From Erythrobacter sp. (GTDB lineage: Bacteria > Pseudomonadota > Alphaproteobacteria > Sphingomonadales > Sphingomonadaceae), in assembly GCA_023653115.1 (NCBI GenBank), contig JAMNXO010000015.1:1-47348 (forward strand): DNA of 47,348 bases. Direction: 5' to 3'. Below, piece after piece: positions 33,837-43,553 of this stretch (positions are counted from its first letter, which is position 1; the number at the start of each line of letters is the position of its first letter). The notes beneath the pieces were generated by a model. The model had not been told where the DNA came from. It saw nothing but the letters and a program-made list of their open reading frames with translations, and searched no databases. The position numbers and the translations under genes are program-made.

Positions 33837-34613
33837 CTATTGTGTTGCGATATTGCCTGACCGGCCGAGCGCGGAGACCTCTTGCAGAACGCTTTCGGCC
33901 CACTCGCGCCGACAGATCAGCAGATCGGGCATATAGGTGTCGGGCCGGTTATAGACCAGCGACGATCCGTCGATGCGCGAGCAATGCAAGCCGTATGCTG
34001 CGGCAACGGCGACGGGCGCGCAGCTGTCCCATTCGTGTTGGCCGCCAGAGTGGAGATAGATCTCGGCCTCGCCGCGCACCACGGCCATTGCCTTGGCCCC
34101 GGCGCTGCCCATCGGCACCAGCGTGCCGCCCAGCGCCTGCGCAACGGCCTCGGCTTCGGCGGCAGGGCGCGAGCGGCTGACGAGGAAGCGCGGGCGTTGC
34201 GCCATGGCGGGTAGCGGCAGCGGCTGATCCGACCGCAGCACCACGCCGCCATCAAGACCGGGCAACGCGACCGCGCCCACGCTGGCGACACCGTTCACCG
34301 CGAGCGCCACGTGCACCGCCCAGTCGCTGCGCGCCTCGCCATATTCGCGGGTGCCATCGACCGGATCGATGATCCACACGCGGGCCTTGCCCAGGCGTTC
34401 GGGATTGTCCTTTTCCTCTTCGGACAGCAGGCCGTCATCCGGCCGCGCGCTGCGGATCGCGTCGCACAGCAGGCGGTTGGCGGCAGCGTCGCCGGCATCG
34501 CCCAGCGCCTTGCCCGACAGGTCGCCGCGCGCGCGCACCGCAAGCAGCAAGCGCCCGGCCTGTTCAGCCAGCTGCGCTGCCAGTTCGGCATCATCCCATG
34601 CGGCATTGATCAT
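33837..34613 (-). CDS. cysQ: 3'(2'),5'-bisphosphate nucleotidase CysQ
   Basis: A 258-residue inositol-monophosphatase-fold enzyme. It has LSEEEKD (Glu metal ligands), the [11 protein letters not shown] signature and a C-terminal EWDSCAP motif. CysQ removes the 3'-phosphate of PAP (from PAPS use), recycling the inhibitory by-product. The start ATG overlaps the cysNC stop (ATGA). Its pairing with the sulfate-activation genes is as expected. Confidence 0.93.
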   Translation of the reverse strand: MINAAWDDAELAAQLAEQAGRLLLAVRARGDLSGKALGDAGDAAANRLLCDAIRSARPDDGLLSEEEKDNPERLGKARVWIIDPVDGTREYGEARSDWAVHVALAVNGVASVGAVALPGLDGGVVLRSDQPLPLPAMAQRPRFLVSRSRPAAEAEAVAQALGGTLVPMGSAGAKAMAVVRGEAEIYLHSGGQHEWDSCAPVAVAAAYGLHCSRIDGSSLVYNRPDTYMPDLLICRREWAESVLQEVSALGRSGNIATQ

Positions 34614-36541
34614 TTGAGCGGCAGAATCCTCTCGATGATGTAGCGTGCCGCCTGTTCGGGGGTCATGTCCACCGTGTTGACCCGGATTTCCGGATTTTCG
34701 GGCGGCTCATAGGGGCTGTCGATCCCGGTGAAGTTCTTGAGCTGGCCCGAACGCGCCTTCTTGTAGAGGCCCTTCACATCGCGCGCCTCCGCCACGTCCA
34801 GCGGGGTGTCGACGAAGATCTCGATGAACTCGCCTTCGGGCAGCATGGCACGCACCATCTGCCGCTCGGCCCGGAACGGGCTGATAAAGGCGGTGAGCAC
34901 GATCAGGCCGGAATCCGCCATCAGCTTGGCGACCTCGCCCACCCGGCGGATATTCTCGATCCGGTCGGCCTCGGTGAAGCCCAGATCGCGGTTGAGCCCG
35001 TGGCGGACATTGTCGCCATCGAGCAGGAAGGTGTGGCGGTTCATCAGGAACAGCTGCTTTTCGACCTCGTTGGCGATGGTCGATTTGCCGCTGCCCGAAA
35101 GCCCCGTGAACCACAGCACGCGGGGGCGCTGGTTCTTCATCCCCGCATGATCATCCCGCGTGATCGCGGTCGGCTGCCAGTGGACATTGTCGGCGCGGCG
35201 CAGGCTGAAGGCGATCATCCCGGCGGCGACTGTCGCGTTGGTATATTTGTCGATCAGGATGAACCCGCCGAGCTGGCGATTGGTCTCGTAAGGCTCGAAG
35301 GTGATCGGCCGGTCAGTGGCAAACTCGGCCACGCCGATGCTGTTGAGGCCAAGCGTCTTGGCGGCGAGATGCTCGCGGCTGTTGACGTCGATCTCGTATT
35401 TGGGCGGCTGGATTGTGGCAGTAACGGTTTGCGTGCCCAGCTTGAGCCAGTAGCCGCGCCCCGGCTTGAGCGCTTCCTCGTCCATCCACACCAGGGTGGA
35501 GCAGAACTGGTCGGAGGCTTGCGGCGGATCGCCGGCGGCCGCGATCACATCGCCGCGGCTGCAATCGACCTCGTCATTGAGGCTGATGGTGACGGACTGC
35601 CCCGCGACCGCCTCGTCCATATCGCCATCAAGCGCGGTGATGCTCTTGACCGTGCTGGTCTTGCCCGAAGGCACGATCCGCACCGCATCGCCCACCCGCA
35701 CGGTGCCGCTGGCGATCAGCCCGGCAAAGCCCCGGAAATCGAGATTGGGGCGGTTGACCCATTGCACCGGCATCCGGAACGGCAGGCCTTGCGCGGCGGC
35801 ATTATCGACATCGATGTCTTCGAGATGCGCGATCAGGGCGGGGCCATCATACCACGGCGTCTGGGCCGAAGGGCTGGCGGTGATATTGTCGCCCTTGAAG
35901 CCGGAAATCGGGATCGCGGTGAAATCCGTGATGCCGATCCCTGCGGCAAAGGTGCGGTAATCGGCAACGATCGCATCGAAGGTGGCCTGATCATAGCCCA
36001 CCAGATCCATCTTGTTCACCGCCAGCACCACGTGACGGATGCCGAGCAGGTGGACCAGATAGGAATGCCGCCGGGTTTGTTGCAGCACGCCCTTGCGCGC
36101 ATCGATCAGGATCACGGCGCAATCCGCGGTCGAGGCGCCGGTCACCATGTTGCGGGTATATTGTTCGTGCCCGGGGGTATCGGCGACGATGAACTTGCGC
36201 TTTTCGGTGGCGAAAAAGCGGTAGGCGACGTCGATCGTGATGCCCTGTTCGCGCTCGGCAGCCAGGCCATCGACCAGCAGCGCAAAGTCGATGTCCTCGC
36301 CTTGCGTGCCGTGGCGCTTGCTGTCGCTTTCCAGCGCGGCGAGCTGGTCTTCGAAGATCATCTTGGAATCGTACAGCAGCCGCCCGATCAGCGTCGACTT
36401 GCCATCATCCACGCTGCCGCAGGTGATGAAGCGCAGCAGGCTCTTGTGCTGGTGGGCTTCGAGATAGGCGTCGATGTCTTCGGCGATCAGCGCGTCAGTT
36501 TGGAAGGAGGATGGGGTCTGGAAGGAGGAGGGGGTGTTCAT
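34610..36541 (-). CDS. cysNC: Bifunctional sulfate adenylyltransferase subunit 1 / APS kinase
   Basis: A 643-residue fusion. The N-terminal GTPase half (CysN) has [29 protein letters not shown] and VNKMDLV. The C-terminal adenylylsulfate kinase half (CysC) starts near residue 465, with its P-loop in [14 protein letters not shown] and the [13 protein letters not shown] segment. With CysD it makes APS and then PAPS. The first residues contain a tandem repeat [12 protein letters not shown] encoded by near-identical DNA; the true start could be a little downstream. It is coupled to cysD (1-nt overlap) and cysQ. Confidence 0.95.
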   Translation of the reverse strand: MNTPSSFQTPSSFQTDALIAEDIDAYLEAHQHKSLLRFITCGSVDDGKSTLIGRLLYDSKMIFEDQLAALESDSKRHGTQGEDIDFALLVDGLAAEREQGITIDVAYRFFATEKRKFIVADTPGHEQYTRNMVTGASTADCAVILIDARKGVLQQTRRHSYLVHLLGIRHVVLAVNKMDLVGYDQATFDAIVADYRTFAAGIGITDFTAIPISGFKGDNITASPSAQTPWYDGPALIAHLEDIDVDNAAAQGLPFRMPVQWVNRPNLDFRGFAGLIASGTVRVGDAVRIVPSGKTSTVKSITALDGDMDEAVAGQSVTISLNDEVDCSRGDVIAAAGDPPQASDQFCSTLVWMDEEALKPGRGYWLKLGTQTVTATIQPPKYEIDVNSREHLAAKTLGLNSIGVAEFATDRPITFEPYETNRQLGGFILIDKYTNATVAAGMIAFSLRRADNVHWQPTAITRDDHAGMKNQRPRVLWFTGLSGSGKSTIANEVEKQLFLMNRHTFLLDGDNVRHGLNRDLGFTEADRIENIRRVGEVAKLMADSGLIVLTAFISPFRAERQMVRAMLPEGEFIEIFVDTPLDVAEARDVKGLYKKARSGQLKNFTGIDSPYEPPENPEIRVNTVDMTPEQAARYIIERILPLK

Positions 36542-37452
36542 CAGAAGTAACCCTCCTGCTTCTTCTTCTCCATGCTCGCATCACCGCCGTCCTTGTCGAT
36601 CACGCGGCCCTGGCGCTCGCTGGTGGTGGTGAGCAGCATTTCCTGCACCACTTCGGACAAGGTCGCCGCATGGCTTTCGACCGCGCCTGTCAGCGGGAAG
36701 CAGCCCAAGGTGCGGAACCGGATCGAGCGCATGGTGATCTCCGGTGTGCGGCCCATAGCCGCTTCCAGGCGGGGCAGATCATCGGCCATGAACAGCCCGC
36801 CTTCATATTCATAGGTCGGACGCGGCGCCGCGAAATAGAGCGGCACGATCTCGATGTTCTCGGCCATGATGTATTGCCAGATGTCGAGCTCGGTCCAGTT
36901 CGAGATCGGGAAGACGCGGATGCTCTCGCCCTTCTTCTTGCGGGTGTTGTAGAGGTTCCAGAGCTCGGGCCGCTGGTTCTTCGGATCCCAGGCGTGGCTG
37001 GCGGTGCGGAAGCTGAACACGCGCTCCTTGGCGCGGCTCTTTTCCTCGTCGCGCCGCGCGCCGCCAAAGGCGACATCGAAGCCGTGGAGATCAAGCGCCT
37101 GCTTCAGCCCTTCGGTCTTCCACATATCGGTGTGCAGCGGGCCGTGCGCGAAGGGATTGATCCCGCGCGCCTGTGCTTCGGGGTTCTGGTGGATCAGCAG
37201 CTCCATCCCGGCATCGCGCGCGGCCTTTTCGCGCAAGGCATACATATCCTTGAATTTCCACGTGGTATCGACGTGCAGCAGCGGAAACGGCGGCGGGGCG
37301 GGGTAGAAGGCCTTTTTCGCCAGATGCAGCATCACGGCCGAATCCTTGCCCACCGAATAGAGCATGACCGGCTTGTCCGCCTCGGCCACGACCTCGCGCA
37401 GGATATGGATGCTTTCGGCTTCGAGCCGTTCGAGATGGGTGAGCGTGCGCAT
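36541..37452 (-). CDS. cysD: Sulfate adenylyltransferase subunit 2
   Basis: A 303-residue CysD, the PP-loop subunit that forms APS from sulfate and ATP with GTP energy from CysN. It matches the family closely: [18 protein letters not shown] start, [22 protein letters not shown]-loop, [27 protein letters not shown] and the ending [13 protein letters not shown]. The start at 37452 fits family length; the Shine-Dalgarno is weak. It begins the cysD-cysNC-cysQ unit and is divergent from an AMACR gene across 143 bp. Confidence 0.95.
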   Translation of the reverse strand: MRTLTHLERLEAESIHILREVVAEADKPVMLYSVGKDSAVMLHLAKKAFYPAPPPFPLLHVDTTWKFKDMYALREKAARDAGMELLIHQNPEAQARGINPFAHGPLHTDMWKTEGLKQALDLHGFDVAFGGARRDEEKSRAKERVFSFRTASHAWDPKNQRPELWNLYNTRKKKGESIRVFPISNWTELDIWQYIMAENIEIVPLYFAAPRPTYEYEGGLFMADDLPRLEAAMGRTPEITMRSIRFRTLGCFPLTGAVESHAATLSEVVQEMLLTTTSERQGRVIDKDGGDASMEKKKQEGYF

Positions 37453-37595
37453 GGTGATGCAGTTAGACGCTGGCGTGCGGCTCACAAGCAATTTTGCCTT
37501 TTCGCCCGCATGGCGCGCCTTGGGCCGCAGCTAGCGATGTCGAGGCTTGCTCTACGCCATCCGAAACGCCAGAGCAGGCGCAAAGGGAGAGACAT

Positions 37596-38678
37596 ATGAA
37601 CCAGCCAGCAGGGCCGCTTTCCGGCCTCCGGGTGATCGAATTCAGCGGCATTGGCCCCGGGCCGCACGTCGCCATGTTGCTTGCCGATCTGGGCGCCGAA
37701 GTGGTGCGGATCGACCGGCCGGGCGCTGCCGCGACCAACCCCGTGGTCGAGCGTGCGCGCCACCGCATCGGGCTCGATCTCAAGAGCGAGGAAGGCAAGG
37801 CCTTCTGCCGCGCAGCCGTGGCCAGCGCCGATGTGCTGATCGAGGGCTTCCGTCCCGGTGTGATGGAGCGGCTGGGGCTGGGGCCGGATGAACTGCTCGG
37901 CCTCAATCCGCGCCTCGTCTATGCCCGCATGACCGGCTGGGGGCAGGATGGCCCGCTGGCGCAGGCGGCCGGGCACGACATCAATTATATCGCTATCACC
38001 GGCGCGCTCGCCGCGGTGGGCAAGACGGGCGAGACGGCCACGCCGCCGCAGAACCTCGTCGGCGATTTCGGCGGCGGCTCGATGTATTGCGCCTTCGGGA
38101 TTCTCGCCGCGCTGTATGAGCGTGAACGCTCAGGGCGCGGGCAGGTGGTCGATGCTGCGATCGTCGACGGGGCGACCAGCCTGATGAGCTTCTTCTTCGG
38201 CGTGCGCGGGCGGCCGTTCATCACCACCGAACGCGGCAAGGGGATGCTGGGCGGGGCGGCGCATTTCTACCGCTGCTTCACCTGCGCCGATGGCAAGGAA
38301 ATCTCGCTCGGCGCGATCGAGCCGCAATTCTACGCCGAGATGCTCGCCAAATCGGGCGCACCCGCGGAACTGGCGCAAGGCCAGATGAACCCCGCCAACT
38401 GGGACGATTACGCGGCCAAACTCGCCGCGCTGTTCCTCACCAAGACGCAGGCCGAATGGTGCGAATTGCTTGAAGGCTCGGACGCCTGCTTTGCTCCGGT
38501 GCTTGCCCTGGACGAGGCGCGCGAGCATCCGCATATGAAGGCGCGCGGGGCTTACGTGGAGCACGAGGGTGAATGGCACACCGCGCCTGCACCGCGTTTC
38601 AGCCGCACGCCGGGCGCGGTGCGATCCAGCGCGGATGACGGCGCAGATGTGGTCGCGCGCTGGCAGAGCCAAGCATAA
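37596..38678 (+). CDS. CaiB/BaiF CoA-transferase family, alpha-methylacyl-CoA racemase type
   Basis: A 360-residue family III CoA-transferase-fold protein. The N-terminus [20 protein letters not shown] is typical. It retains the racemase catalytic set by alignment with MCR: His in AGHDINY, Asp in GDFGGGSMY and Glu in [10 protein letters not shown]. It would epimerise 2-methylacyl-CoA (R/S), but a CoA-transferase role cannot be excluded. AAAGGGAG lies 7 nt before the ATG. It is followed, sharing one base, by a MaoC hydratase gene. Confidence 0.88.
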   Translation: MNQPAGPLSGLRVIEFSGIGPGPHVAMLLADLGAEVVRIDRPGAAATNPVVERARHRIGLDLKSEEGKAFCRAAVASADVLIEGFRPGVMERLGLGPDELLGLNPRLVYARMTGWGQDGPLAQAAGHDINYIAITGALAAVGKTGETATPPQNLVGDFGGGSMYCAFGILAALYERERSGRGQVVDAAIVDGATSLMSFFFGVRGRPFITTERGKGMLGGAAHFYRCFTCADGKEISLGAIEPQFYAEMLAKSGAPAELAQGQMNPANWDDYAAKLAALFLTKTQAEWCELLEGSDACFAPVLALDEAREHPHMKARGAYVEHEGEWHTAPAPRFSRTPGAVRSSADDGADVVARWQSQA

Positions 38679-39127
38679 TGGCGGGCAAGTTCTTCGACGA
38701 GTGGGTCATCGGTGAGCGGATCGAGCACGAGATCCGCCGCACCGTGACCGAGACCGACAACCTGCTGTTCTCCACGATGACCCACAATCCGCAGCCGCTG
38801 CATCTGGATGTCGAGGCGGCCAAGGCGAGCGGTTACGGGCAGATTCTGGTCAACTCGACCTTCACCTTCAGCCTGCTGGTCGGCCTGTCGGTGGGGGACA
38901 CGACACTCGGCACGCTCGTCGCCAATCTGGGCTTCGACAAGGTGGTGACGCCCAAGCCGGTGTTCATCGGCGACACCCTGCGCGCGGTGAGCGAGGTGAA
39001 GGAGCTGCGCGCCAGCAAATCGCGCCCCGATGCCGGGATTGTCACCTGGGTTCACGAAATGTGGAACCAGCGCGATGAGGTGGTGTGCCGGTGCGAGCGG
39101 TCAGCCCTGATCCAGCGGGGCGGCTGA
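38678..39127 (+). CDS. MaoC family dehydratase
   Basis: A 149-residue hot-dog-fold (R)-specific hydratase. The active-site region [20 protein letters not shown] contains the MaoC-type Asp/Asn-His arrangement and is followed by [19 protein letters not shown]. Its start shares one base with the preceding stop, so it works with the racemase, probably on a branched or methylated acyl-CoA. Its end overlaps the convergent outer-membrane-factor gene by 27 bp. Confidence 0.88.
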   Translation: MAGKFFDEWVIGERIEHEIRRTVTETDNLLFSTMTHNPQPLHLDVEAAKASGYGQILVNSTFTFSLLVGLSVGDTTLGTLVANLGFDKVVTPKPVFIGDTLRAVSEVKELRASKSRPDAGIVTWVHEMWNQRDEVVCRCERSALIQRGG

Positions 39128-40531
39128 GGCCATCACTTCGCCGCCCAGCGCCTGCCACAGCAGGATGCGCGCGCGGCTGGCGCGGCCCAGAGCGGCAGCG
39201 GCCCGCTCACCGCTGGCATCGGCAGCGCGGCGCGCTTCGAGCACTTCGAGGAAGCTGGCGAGGCCGGCGCGGTAGCGGGTATCGGCAAGGCTGGCGGCGC
39301 GGGTGAGCTGATCGCGTTCGTTCACGGACAGCAGCGCTTCCTTGTCGGCTGCGGCAACCACGCCGTAAGCGGCCTCGGCATCGCCAAGGGCCTGGAACAC
39401 TGCCCCGCGATAGGCGGCAAAGGCAGCCCGCTTGTCAGCGGCGGCGGCGTCGATCCCGGCGCCCACCCGGCCGAAATCGAGCAGCGGTCCGGCGACAGCG
39501 GCGGCGAGCGTGCCAACCAGCGAATCCGTGTCGAAGAAATCCTCGGGATCGAAGGCGAGCAGGCCGATGACGCCCGACAGCGTGATGCGCGGGAAGCGCG
39601 CGCGGGCGGCGGCTGCAAGGTCGGCATCGCTGGCGGCAAGATTGGCGGCGGCAGCGGCCACATCAGGCCGGTTGGCGAGCAGTTCGCTCGGCAGCGCGGC
39701 CGGCGCGGCGGCGGGCGCGAGGGTCGGCGCTGGGGTCGCCAGCGCGGTGCGCACGCTGGCGGCATTTTGCCCGGTCAGCGTCACCAGCCGACCGATCAGG
39801 CGCGCGCGTTCGCTCTCCAGCGCGGCGCGGCGCACGGCGGAGGAGCTGGCGGTGGCTTCGGCGCGCACACGGTCAAATCCGGGGGCGATGCCGGCATCTT
39901 CGCGCACCTTGGCAAGGCCTGCCAGCTGTGTTGCAGCGGCGGCATCGGCTTCGATTGCGGCGGCCCGCGCGTCGAGCACCCGCCAGTCGGTGACGCTCGC
40001 GGCGATCTCGGCCAGCAGCGCCAGCCGCACGCCCTGCGCCTGGGCGCTGGCAGCATCGATCCGGGCAAGGGCCGCGCGTTCCTGCGCTTTCAGCCGTCCG
40101 AATACATCCGGATCCCAGCTGGCGACGATGTTCGCGCCGTAGGAGGTCTGCTCCTCGGGAATGAAGCCCTGCTGGCCGGCTGCACCGAATTGCGCGGTGT
40201 TGATGCGGTTGCGGGTGACATCGCCATCGGCGGTGATGTTGGGCAGGCGTTCGGCCCCGGCGCGGCGGGCACCGGCCCGCGCGGCATCGATCCGGGCGGC
40301 GGCTTCGGCAAGGCTCGGCGCGCTGGCGAGCGCCGCGTCAGACAGGGCGCGATAACCCCCGTCATCGACCGGCATAAGCGCCGATAAGGCGGTGCGAGCG
40401 CTCGCATCGGGCGCGAAGAAGAACGCTGCCGGAAGGTCAGGCGCGGGCGTGGCGATTTCAGGCGCGGGCTGCATTGCGCAGGCGCCAAGCAACAGGGGCG
40501 CCGCCGCTGCCAGAAGGACGGTTGAGCGCAT
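39101..40531 (-). CDS. RND-type efflux outer membrane factor (OprM/NodT family)
   Basis: A 476-residue outer membrane efflux protein. It has a lipoprotein signal ([11 protein letters not shown], Cys about 17), a long alpha-helical repeated structure rich in Ala/Gln and the [18 protein letters not shown] segment typical of the NodT family. It would form the trimeric channel for the adjacent ABC exporter. The start at 40531 is preferred over an upstream frame overlapping the adaptor. It is the last gene of the exporter operon. Confidence 0.92.
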   Translation of the reverse strand: MRSTVLLAAAAPLLLGACAMQPAPEIATPAPDLPAAFFFAPDASARTALSALMPVDDGGYRALSDAALASAPSLAEAAARIDAARAGARRAGAERLPNITADGDVTRNRINTAQFGAAGQQGFIPEEQTSYGANIVASWDPDVFGRLKAQERAALARIDAASAQAQGVRLALLAEIAASVTDWRVLDARAAAIEADAAAATQLAGLAKVREDAGIAPGFDRVRAEATASSSAVRRAALESERARLIGRLVTLTGQNAASVRTALATPAPTLAPAAAPAALPSELLANRPDVAAAAANLAASDADLAAAARARFPRITLSGVIGLLAFDPEDFFDTDSLVGTLAAAVAGPLLDFGRVGAGIDAAAADKRAAFAAYRGAVFQALGDAEAAYGVVAAADKEALLSVNERDQLTRAASLADTRYRAGLASFLEVLEARRAADASGERAAAALGRASRARILLWQALGGEVMASAAPLDQG

Positions 40532-40535
40532 CGCC

Positions 40536-41519
40536 TCAGTTCCCCTTTTTGGCCGGAGCCGGTTTGGCCGGGATGAAGGCGTCGATCTGCTGGCCGACCC
40601 GGAAGGCATCGCTTTCCGGCAGGGCGTAGATCAGCTGCAGCACCCGCACATCGACCCGTTCCGCCGCCGAGTTGGTGAGCGAGCGCTTGGGCACCACCTG
40701 CGGTTCGGCGCGCACGAAGGTCGCGTTGACATGAAGCTCGGCTGCGCCGCGCGGGGAAATCACCGCCGGTTCGCCGAGCGCCACGCGGGCCACTTCGTTC
40801 TCGTCGATATCGACGCGGACGTGGAGCGGGTTGGTCTCGCCCATCTGGATGAAGGGCTGGGCATTGCCGCCGCCTTGCGTGGCGACGAATTCGCCCGGGC
40901 GGATGTTCACAGCGAGGATCTCGCCTGCAATCGGCGCGCGCACCACGAGGCGTTCGACTTCGGTTCGGGCGGCACCGGCGGCGGATTGCGCCGCGGCCAG
41001 GCGCGCGCGGGCCAGGCCGAGGCGGCTGGTCGCGGCGGCTTCCTCGCCCTCGGCGCGGATCACTTCGGCGCGGCTGACAGCGGCGGGATCGGTCAAATTG
41101 CGATAGAGTTCGAGCTGCTGGCGTGCGGTGCGCTGCGCGGTAGTGGCTTCGCTGATCGCCGCGCGGGCTTCTTCGATGGCGGCGCCCGCCTGATCGAGCT
41201 GTGCGCGGGCAGCGCGGGCATCCACGGTGAACAGCACCTGTCCCTTGGCGACGCGGTCACCCGGGCGCACCTCGACAGCGGTGACCAGGCCCGACAGCGC
41301 CGAGCCGATGTCGATCACCTCGCTCGCCGGCTCGACAATCCCGGCCCCGGCCACGCGCGGTGCATTGGCGAGATCGCCGACCGCCTTGGGCGGCTGCTCG
41401 TCCGGCTCGTTGGTCGAACGGTCAGGCAGGCCGACAAAGATCAGCCAGACTGCAATCGCGACTCCGATCAGCGCGACAATCGGCAGGATCTGGCGGGCAA
41501 AGCTCACATTGCGCAGCAT
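40536..41519 (-). CDS. HlyD/DevB-type periplasmic adaptor
   Basis: A 327-residue membrane-fusion protein. An N-terminal membrane helix (ILPIVALIGVAIAVWLIFV) precedes a biotinyl-lipoyl half (SGLVTAVEVRPGDRVAKGQVL) and a coiled-coil hairpin of Ala/Glu-rich helices (QLDQAGAAIEEARAAISEA). The second lipoyl half (VRAPIAGEILAVNIRPGEFV) and a beta-barrel follow. It links the ABC permease to the outer membrane factor. GAGGA lies 5 nt before the ATG. It follows the ATPase gene after a 57-bp spacer containing a hexanucleotide repeat. Confidence 0.92.
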   Translation of the reverse strand: MLRNVSFARQILPIVALIGVAIAVWLIFVGLPDRSTNEPDEQPPKAVGDLANAPRVAGAGIVEPASEVIDIGSALSGLVTAVEVRPGDRVAKGQVLFTVDARAARAQLDQAGAAIEEARAAISEATTAQRTARQQLELYRNLTDPAAVSRAEVIRAEGEEAAATSRLGLARARLAAAQSAAGAARTEVERLVVRAPIAGEILAVNIRPGEFVATQGGGNAQPFIQMGETNPLHVRVDIDENEVARVALGEPAVISPRGAAELHVNATFVRAEPQVVPKRSLTNSAAERVDVRVLQLIYALPESDAFRVGQQIDAFIPAKPAPAKKGN

Positions 41520-41541
41520 GGTGTCCTCGGGGCGTTCGGGA

Positions 41542-41563
41542 GGGAGAGGGAGAGGGAGAGGGA
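41542..41563. repeat. Short tandem repeat (GGGAGA)3.7
   Basis: Three full GGGAGA units plus GGGA, followed by further GGAGG, between the ATPase stop and the adaptor start. It is in a non-coding spacer; length changes would alter spacing but no reading frame. Confidence 0.8.
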
Positions 41564-41576
41564 GGTTGCGGGTGCA

Positions 41577-42308
41577 TCAGTGACCATCGGGCATTTCCTT
41601 GCCGTCATGGGTGATGCGCCCGTCTTCAAGCACGATGATCCGGTCAGCCAGATCGAAGATGCGGTTGTCGTGGGTGACGATGATGCAGGCGCGGTCTTCG
41701 GCGACCGCGACCTCGCGCAGCAGGTCCATCACCCGCCGGCCCGAACGGGCATCGAGCGCGGCGGTCGGTTCGTCGCACACCACCAGCCGCGGCTCGTGCA
41801 CCAGCGCGCGGGCGATGGCGACGCGCTGCTGCTGCCCGCCCGAAAGCTGGCGCGGCAGCTTGTTCGCCTGATTGCCGATGTTGAGCTTGTCGAGCAGCAC
41901 CTTGGCGCGCTCGCGCGCTTCGGCGATGGGCACGCCTTGCGCGATCAGCGGCACCGCAGCGTTGGCGGCGACATCGATCGAGGGGATCAGGTTATACTGC
42001 TGGAAGATGAAGCCGATATTCTTGAGGCGGAAATTGACCAGCTCGGTATCGGTCAGGCTGTAGATGTCGGTGCCGAACACCTTCACCTCGCCCTCGGTCG
42101 GGTAGAGGATGCCGCACATGATCGAAATCAGCGTGGTTTTGCCCGAACCGCTTTCGCCCACCACGAAGGTCATCTCGCCCGAACGGATGTCGGTATCGAT
42201 CCCGTGCAGCACGCGGATGGTGGTCTGCCCGGCTTCGAAATCGCGGGAAATCCCGCGCGCGCAGATCGCTGCCTCTGGCGCGCAGCCGCCGATGGCTTTG
42301 GTGTCCAT
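41577..42308 (-). CDS. ABC transporter ATP-binding protein (MacB/LolD/DevA type)
   Basis: A 243-residue ABC ATPase. Walker A GESGSGKTTL, Q-loop FIFQQYNLIP, signature LSGGQQQRVAIARAL, Walker B RLVVCDEPTAALD and the switch His in VTHDNRI are all intact. It belongs with the FtsX-type permease and HlyD adaptor in a tripartite exporter. The ATG at 42308 is chosen because GAGGG lies 7 nt upstream; a GTG at 42326 sharing GTGA with the permease stop is the alternative. Confidence 0.93.
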   Translation of the reverse strand: MDTKAIGGCAPEAAICARGISRDFEAGQTTIRVLHGIDTDIRSGEMTFVVGESGSGKTTLISIMCGILYPTEGEVKVFGTDIYSLTDTELVNFRLKNIGFIFQQYNLIPSIDVAANAAVPLIAQGVPIAEARERAKVLLDKLNIGNQANKLPRQLSGGQQQRVAIARALVHEPRLVVCDEPTAALDARSGRRVMDLLREVAVAEDRACIIVTHDNRIFDLADRIIVLEDGRITHDGKEMPDGH

Positions 42309-42322
42309 GATCCTGCCCTCGC

Positions 42323-43459
42323 TCACCGGAACACCGATGCCGGTTCGGTCTTCAGCACCGAGCGGATCGCGATCAGGCCGGTGATGGCCAGGATGATGAC
42401 GACCGCGGCCAGGCTGATCAGCGGAATCTGCCAGGGGATGTAGAAGCCCTTGAAGAACGGATTGGCGCTGAACCCGTAGATGAACGCCACGGTGCCCATC
42501 ACGCCCAGCGCATAGCCGATCAGTCCGACCATCCCCGCCTGCGCGGCAACCATGGCCATGATCTTGGTGTTGGTGACACCAATCGCCTTCAGCGCGCCGA
42601 ACTGTTTGATGTTGTCGCGCAGGAACAGGCTGAAGGTCAGGCCAACAATGGCAATGCCCACCACAAAGCCGAGGAACACAGTGATCCCGAAATTGGTCGG
42701 GATGCCGGTGTTCTCGATGATGAAATTGACGCCCGCCTGCGAGAATTCGGCGCGGGTCTCGGCCTTCAGGCCGGTCTTTTCCTCGATCCGCGCCGCAACC
42801 TGCTCAGCGGTCTGGCCGTCGCTCACGCCGACCAGCACGAAGGACAGCCGGTTGCGGGTGCCGGGGACGAAATTGAGCGCGTTGGAATAGCGGGTGTAGA
42901 GCACCACGGTGCTGGTGAAGCTGGGGATTGAATCCGCGATGCCGCGGATCACTGCGCGCTGGTCGTTCAACTCCAGCCGTTCGCCAATCGGGCTGACACC
43001 GGCGGGGAAGAACCGGGTGGTGCCGGTATCGTCGATCACCACGCTGTCGGGCGCGAACAGCACGGACTTGTCGCCCTCGGCCATGCGCTTGGGCAGACCG
43101 ATGAGGGTGGCATCATCGACCCCGATCACGGCCACGCCCTCCAGATCGCCTTCCTTGGTGCGCACATTGGCCTGCGCGCGCAGGTGCGGGACGGCCCATT
43201 CCACGCCCTCGACCGAGCGCACCCGATCAAGCGCGGTGGCGGGCATGGCGTAGCTGACATCGGTAGTGCGGCTGACCGGGTCCATCACCCACACCTCGGC
43301 CTCGGGCGCGTTGTAGACGCCGCTGGCGCCGCGTTCCACGAGGTTGACGAAGATCGTCATCTGCTGGGTGATGAGGAGGGTGGAAAAACCGATACCGAAC
43401 AACAGCCCATAGAACTTCTGGGCATCTCCGGTGAGCATTCTGATGGCGATCCAGAGCAC
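42323..43459 (-). CDS. FtsX-type ABC transporter permease (DevC-like)
   Basis: A 378-residue permease with one N-terminal membrane helix (GLLFGIGFSTLLITQQMTIF), a large periplasmic domain (about 40-245) and three C-terminal helices (FGITVFLGFVVGIAIVGLTF and two more). It resembles DevC/MacB-type permeases, which export by a mechanotransmission mode rather than translocating through their own channel. The start is taken as GTG 43459; an ATG at 43438 is possible. It heads the exporter operon facing the TetR operator. Confidence 0.9.
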   Translation of the reverse strand: MLWIAIRMLTGDAQKFYGLLFGIGFSTLLITQQMTIFVNLVERGASGVYNAPEAEVWVMDPVSRTTDVSYAMPATALDRVRSVEGVEWAVPHLRAQANVRTKEGDLEGVAVIGVDDATLIGLPKRMAEGDKSVLFAPDSVVIDDTGTTRFFPAGVSPIGERLELNDQRAVIRGIADSIPSFTSTVVLYTRYSNALNFVPGTRNRLSFVLVGVSDGQTAEQVAARIEEKTGLKAETRAEFSQAGVNFIIENTGIPTNFGITVFLGFVVGIAIVGLTFSLFLRDNIKQFGALKAIGVTNTKIMAMVAAQAGMVGLIGYALGVMGTVAFIYGFSANPFFKGFYIPWQIPLISLAAVVIILAITGLIAIRSVLKTEPASVFR

Positions 43460-43516
43460 GTGCGGGGAACCTCTGCGCGAAGGAGGGGTTGCAAAGAGAG
43501 GCAGTCACGCTCAATA

Positions 43517-43551
43517 TTGAACGGTAGCGTTTAATTGAACGGGGCCGTTCA
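43517..43551. promoter_or_regulatory. Tandem palindromic operator for the TetR regulator
   Basis: Two palindromes lie 18 bp apart centre to centre in the 94-bp gap between tetR and the exporter operon: TTGAACGGTAGCGTTTAA (43517-43534, imperfect) and TGAACGGGGCCGTTCA (43536-43551, perfect). All four half-sites match TTGAACGG closely (TTGAACGG, TTAAACGC, TTGAACGG, ATGAACGG). This is the layout expected for cooperative binding of TetR dimers controlling both divergent units. The second palindrome abuts the tetR start, fitting autorepression. Confidence 0.7.
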
Positions 43552-43553
43552 TT

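Noticed and set aside
40392..42443. A 683-codon plus-strand frame opposite the adaptor and ABC ATPase genes
   Set aside because: The minus strand has intact Walker A/B, the ABC signature and lipoyl motifs. The plus-strand frame is an artefact of GC-rich codon use.
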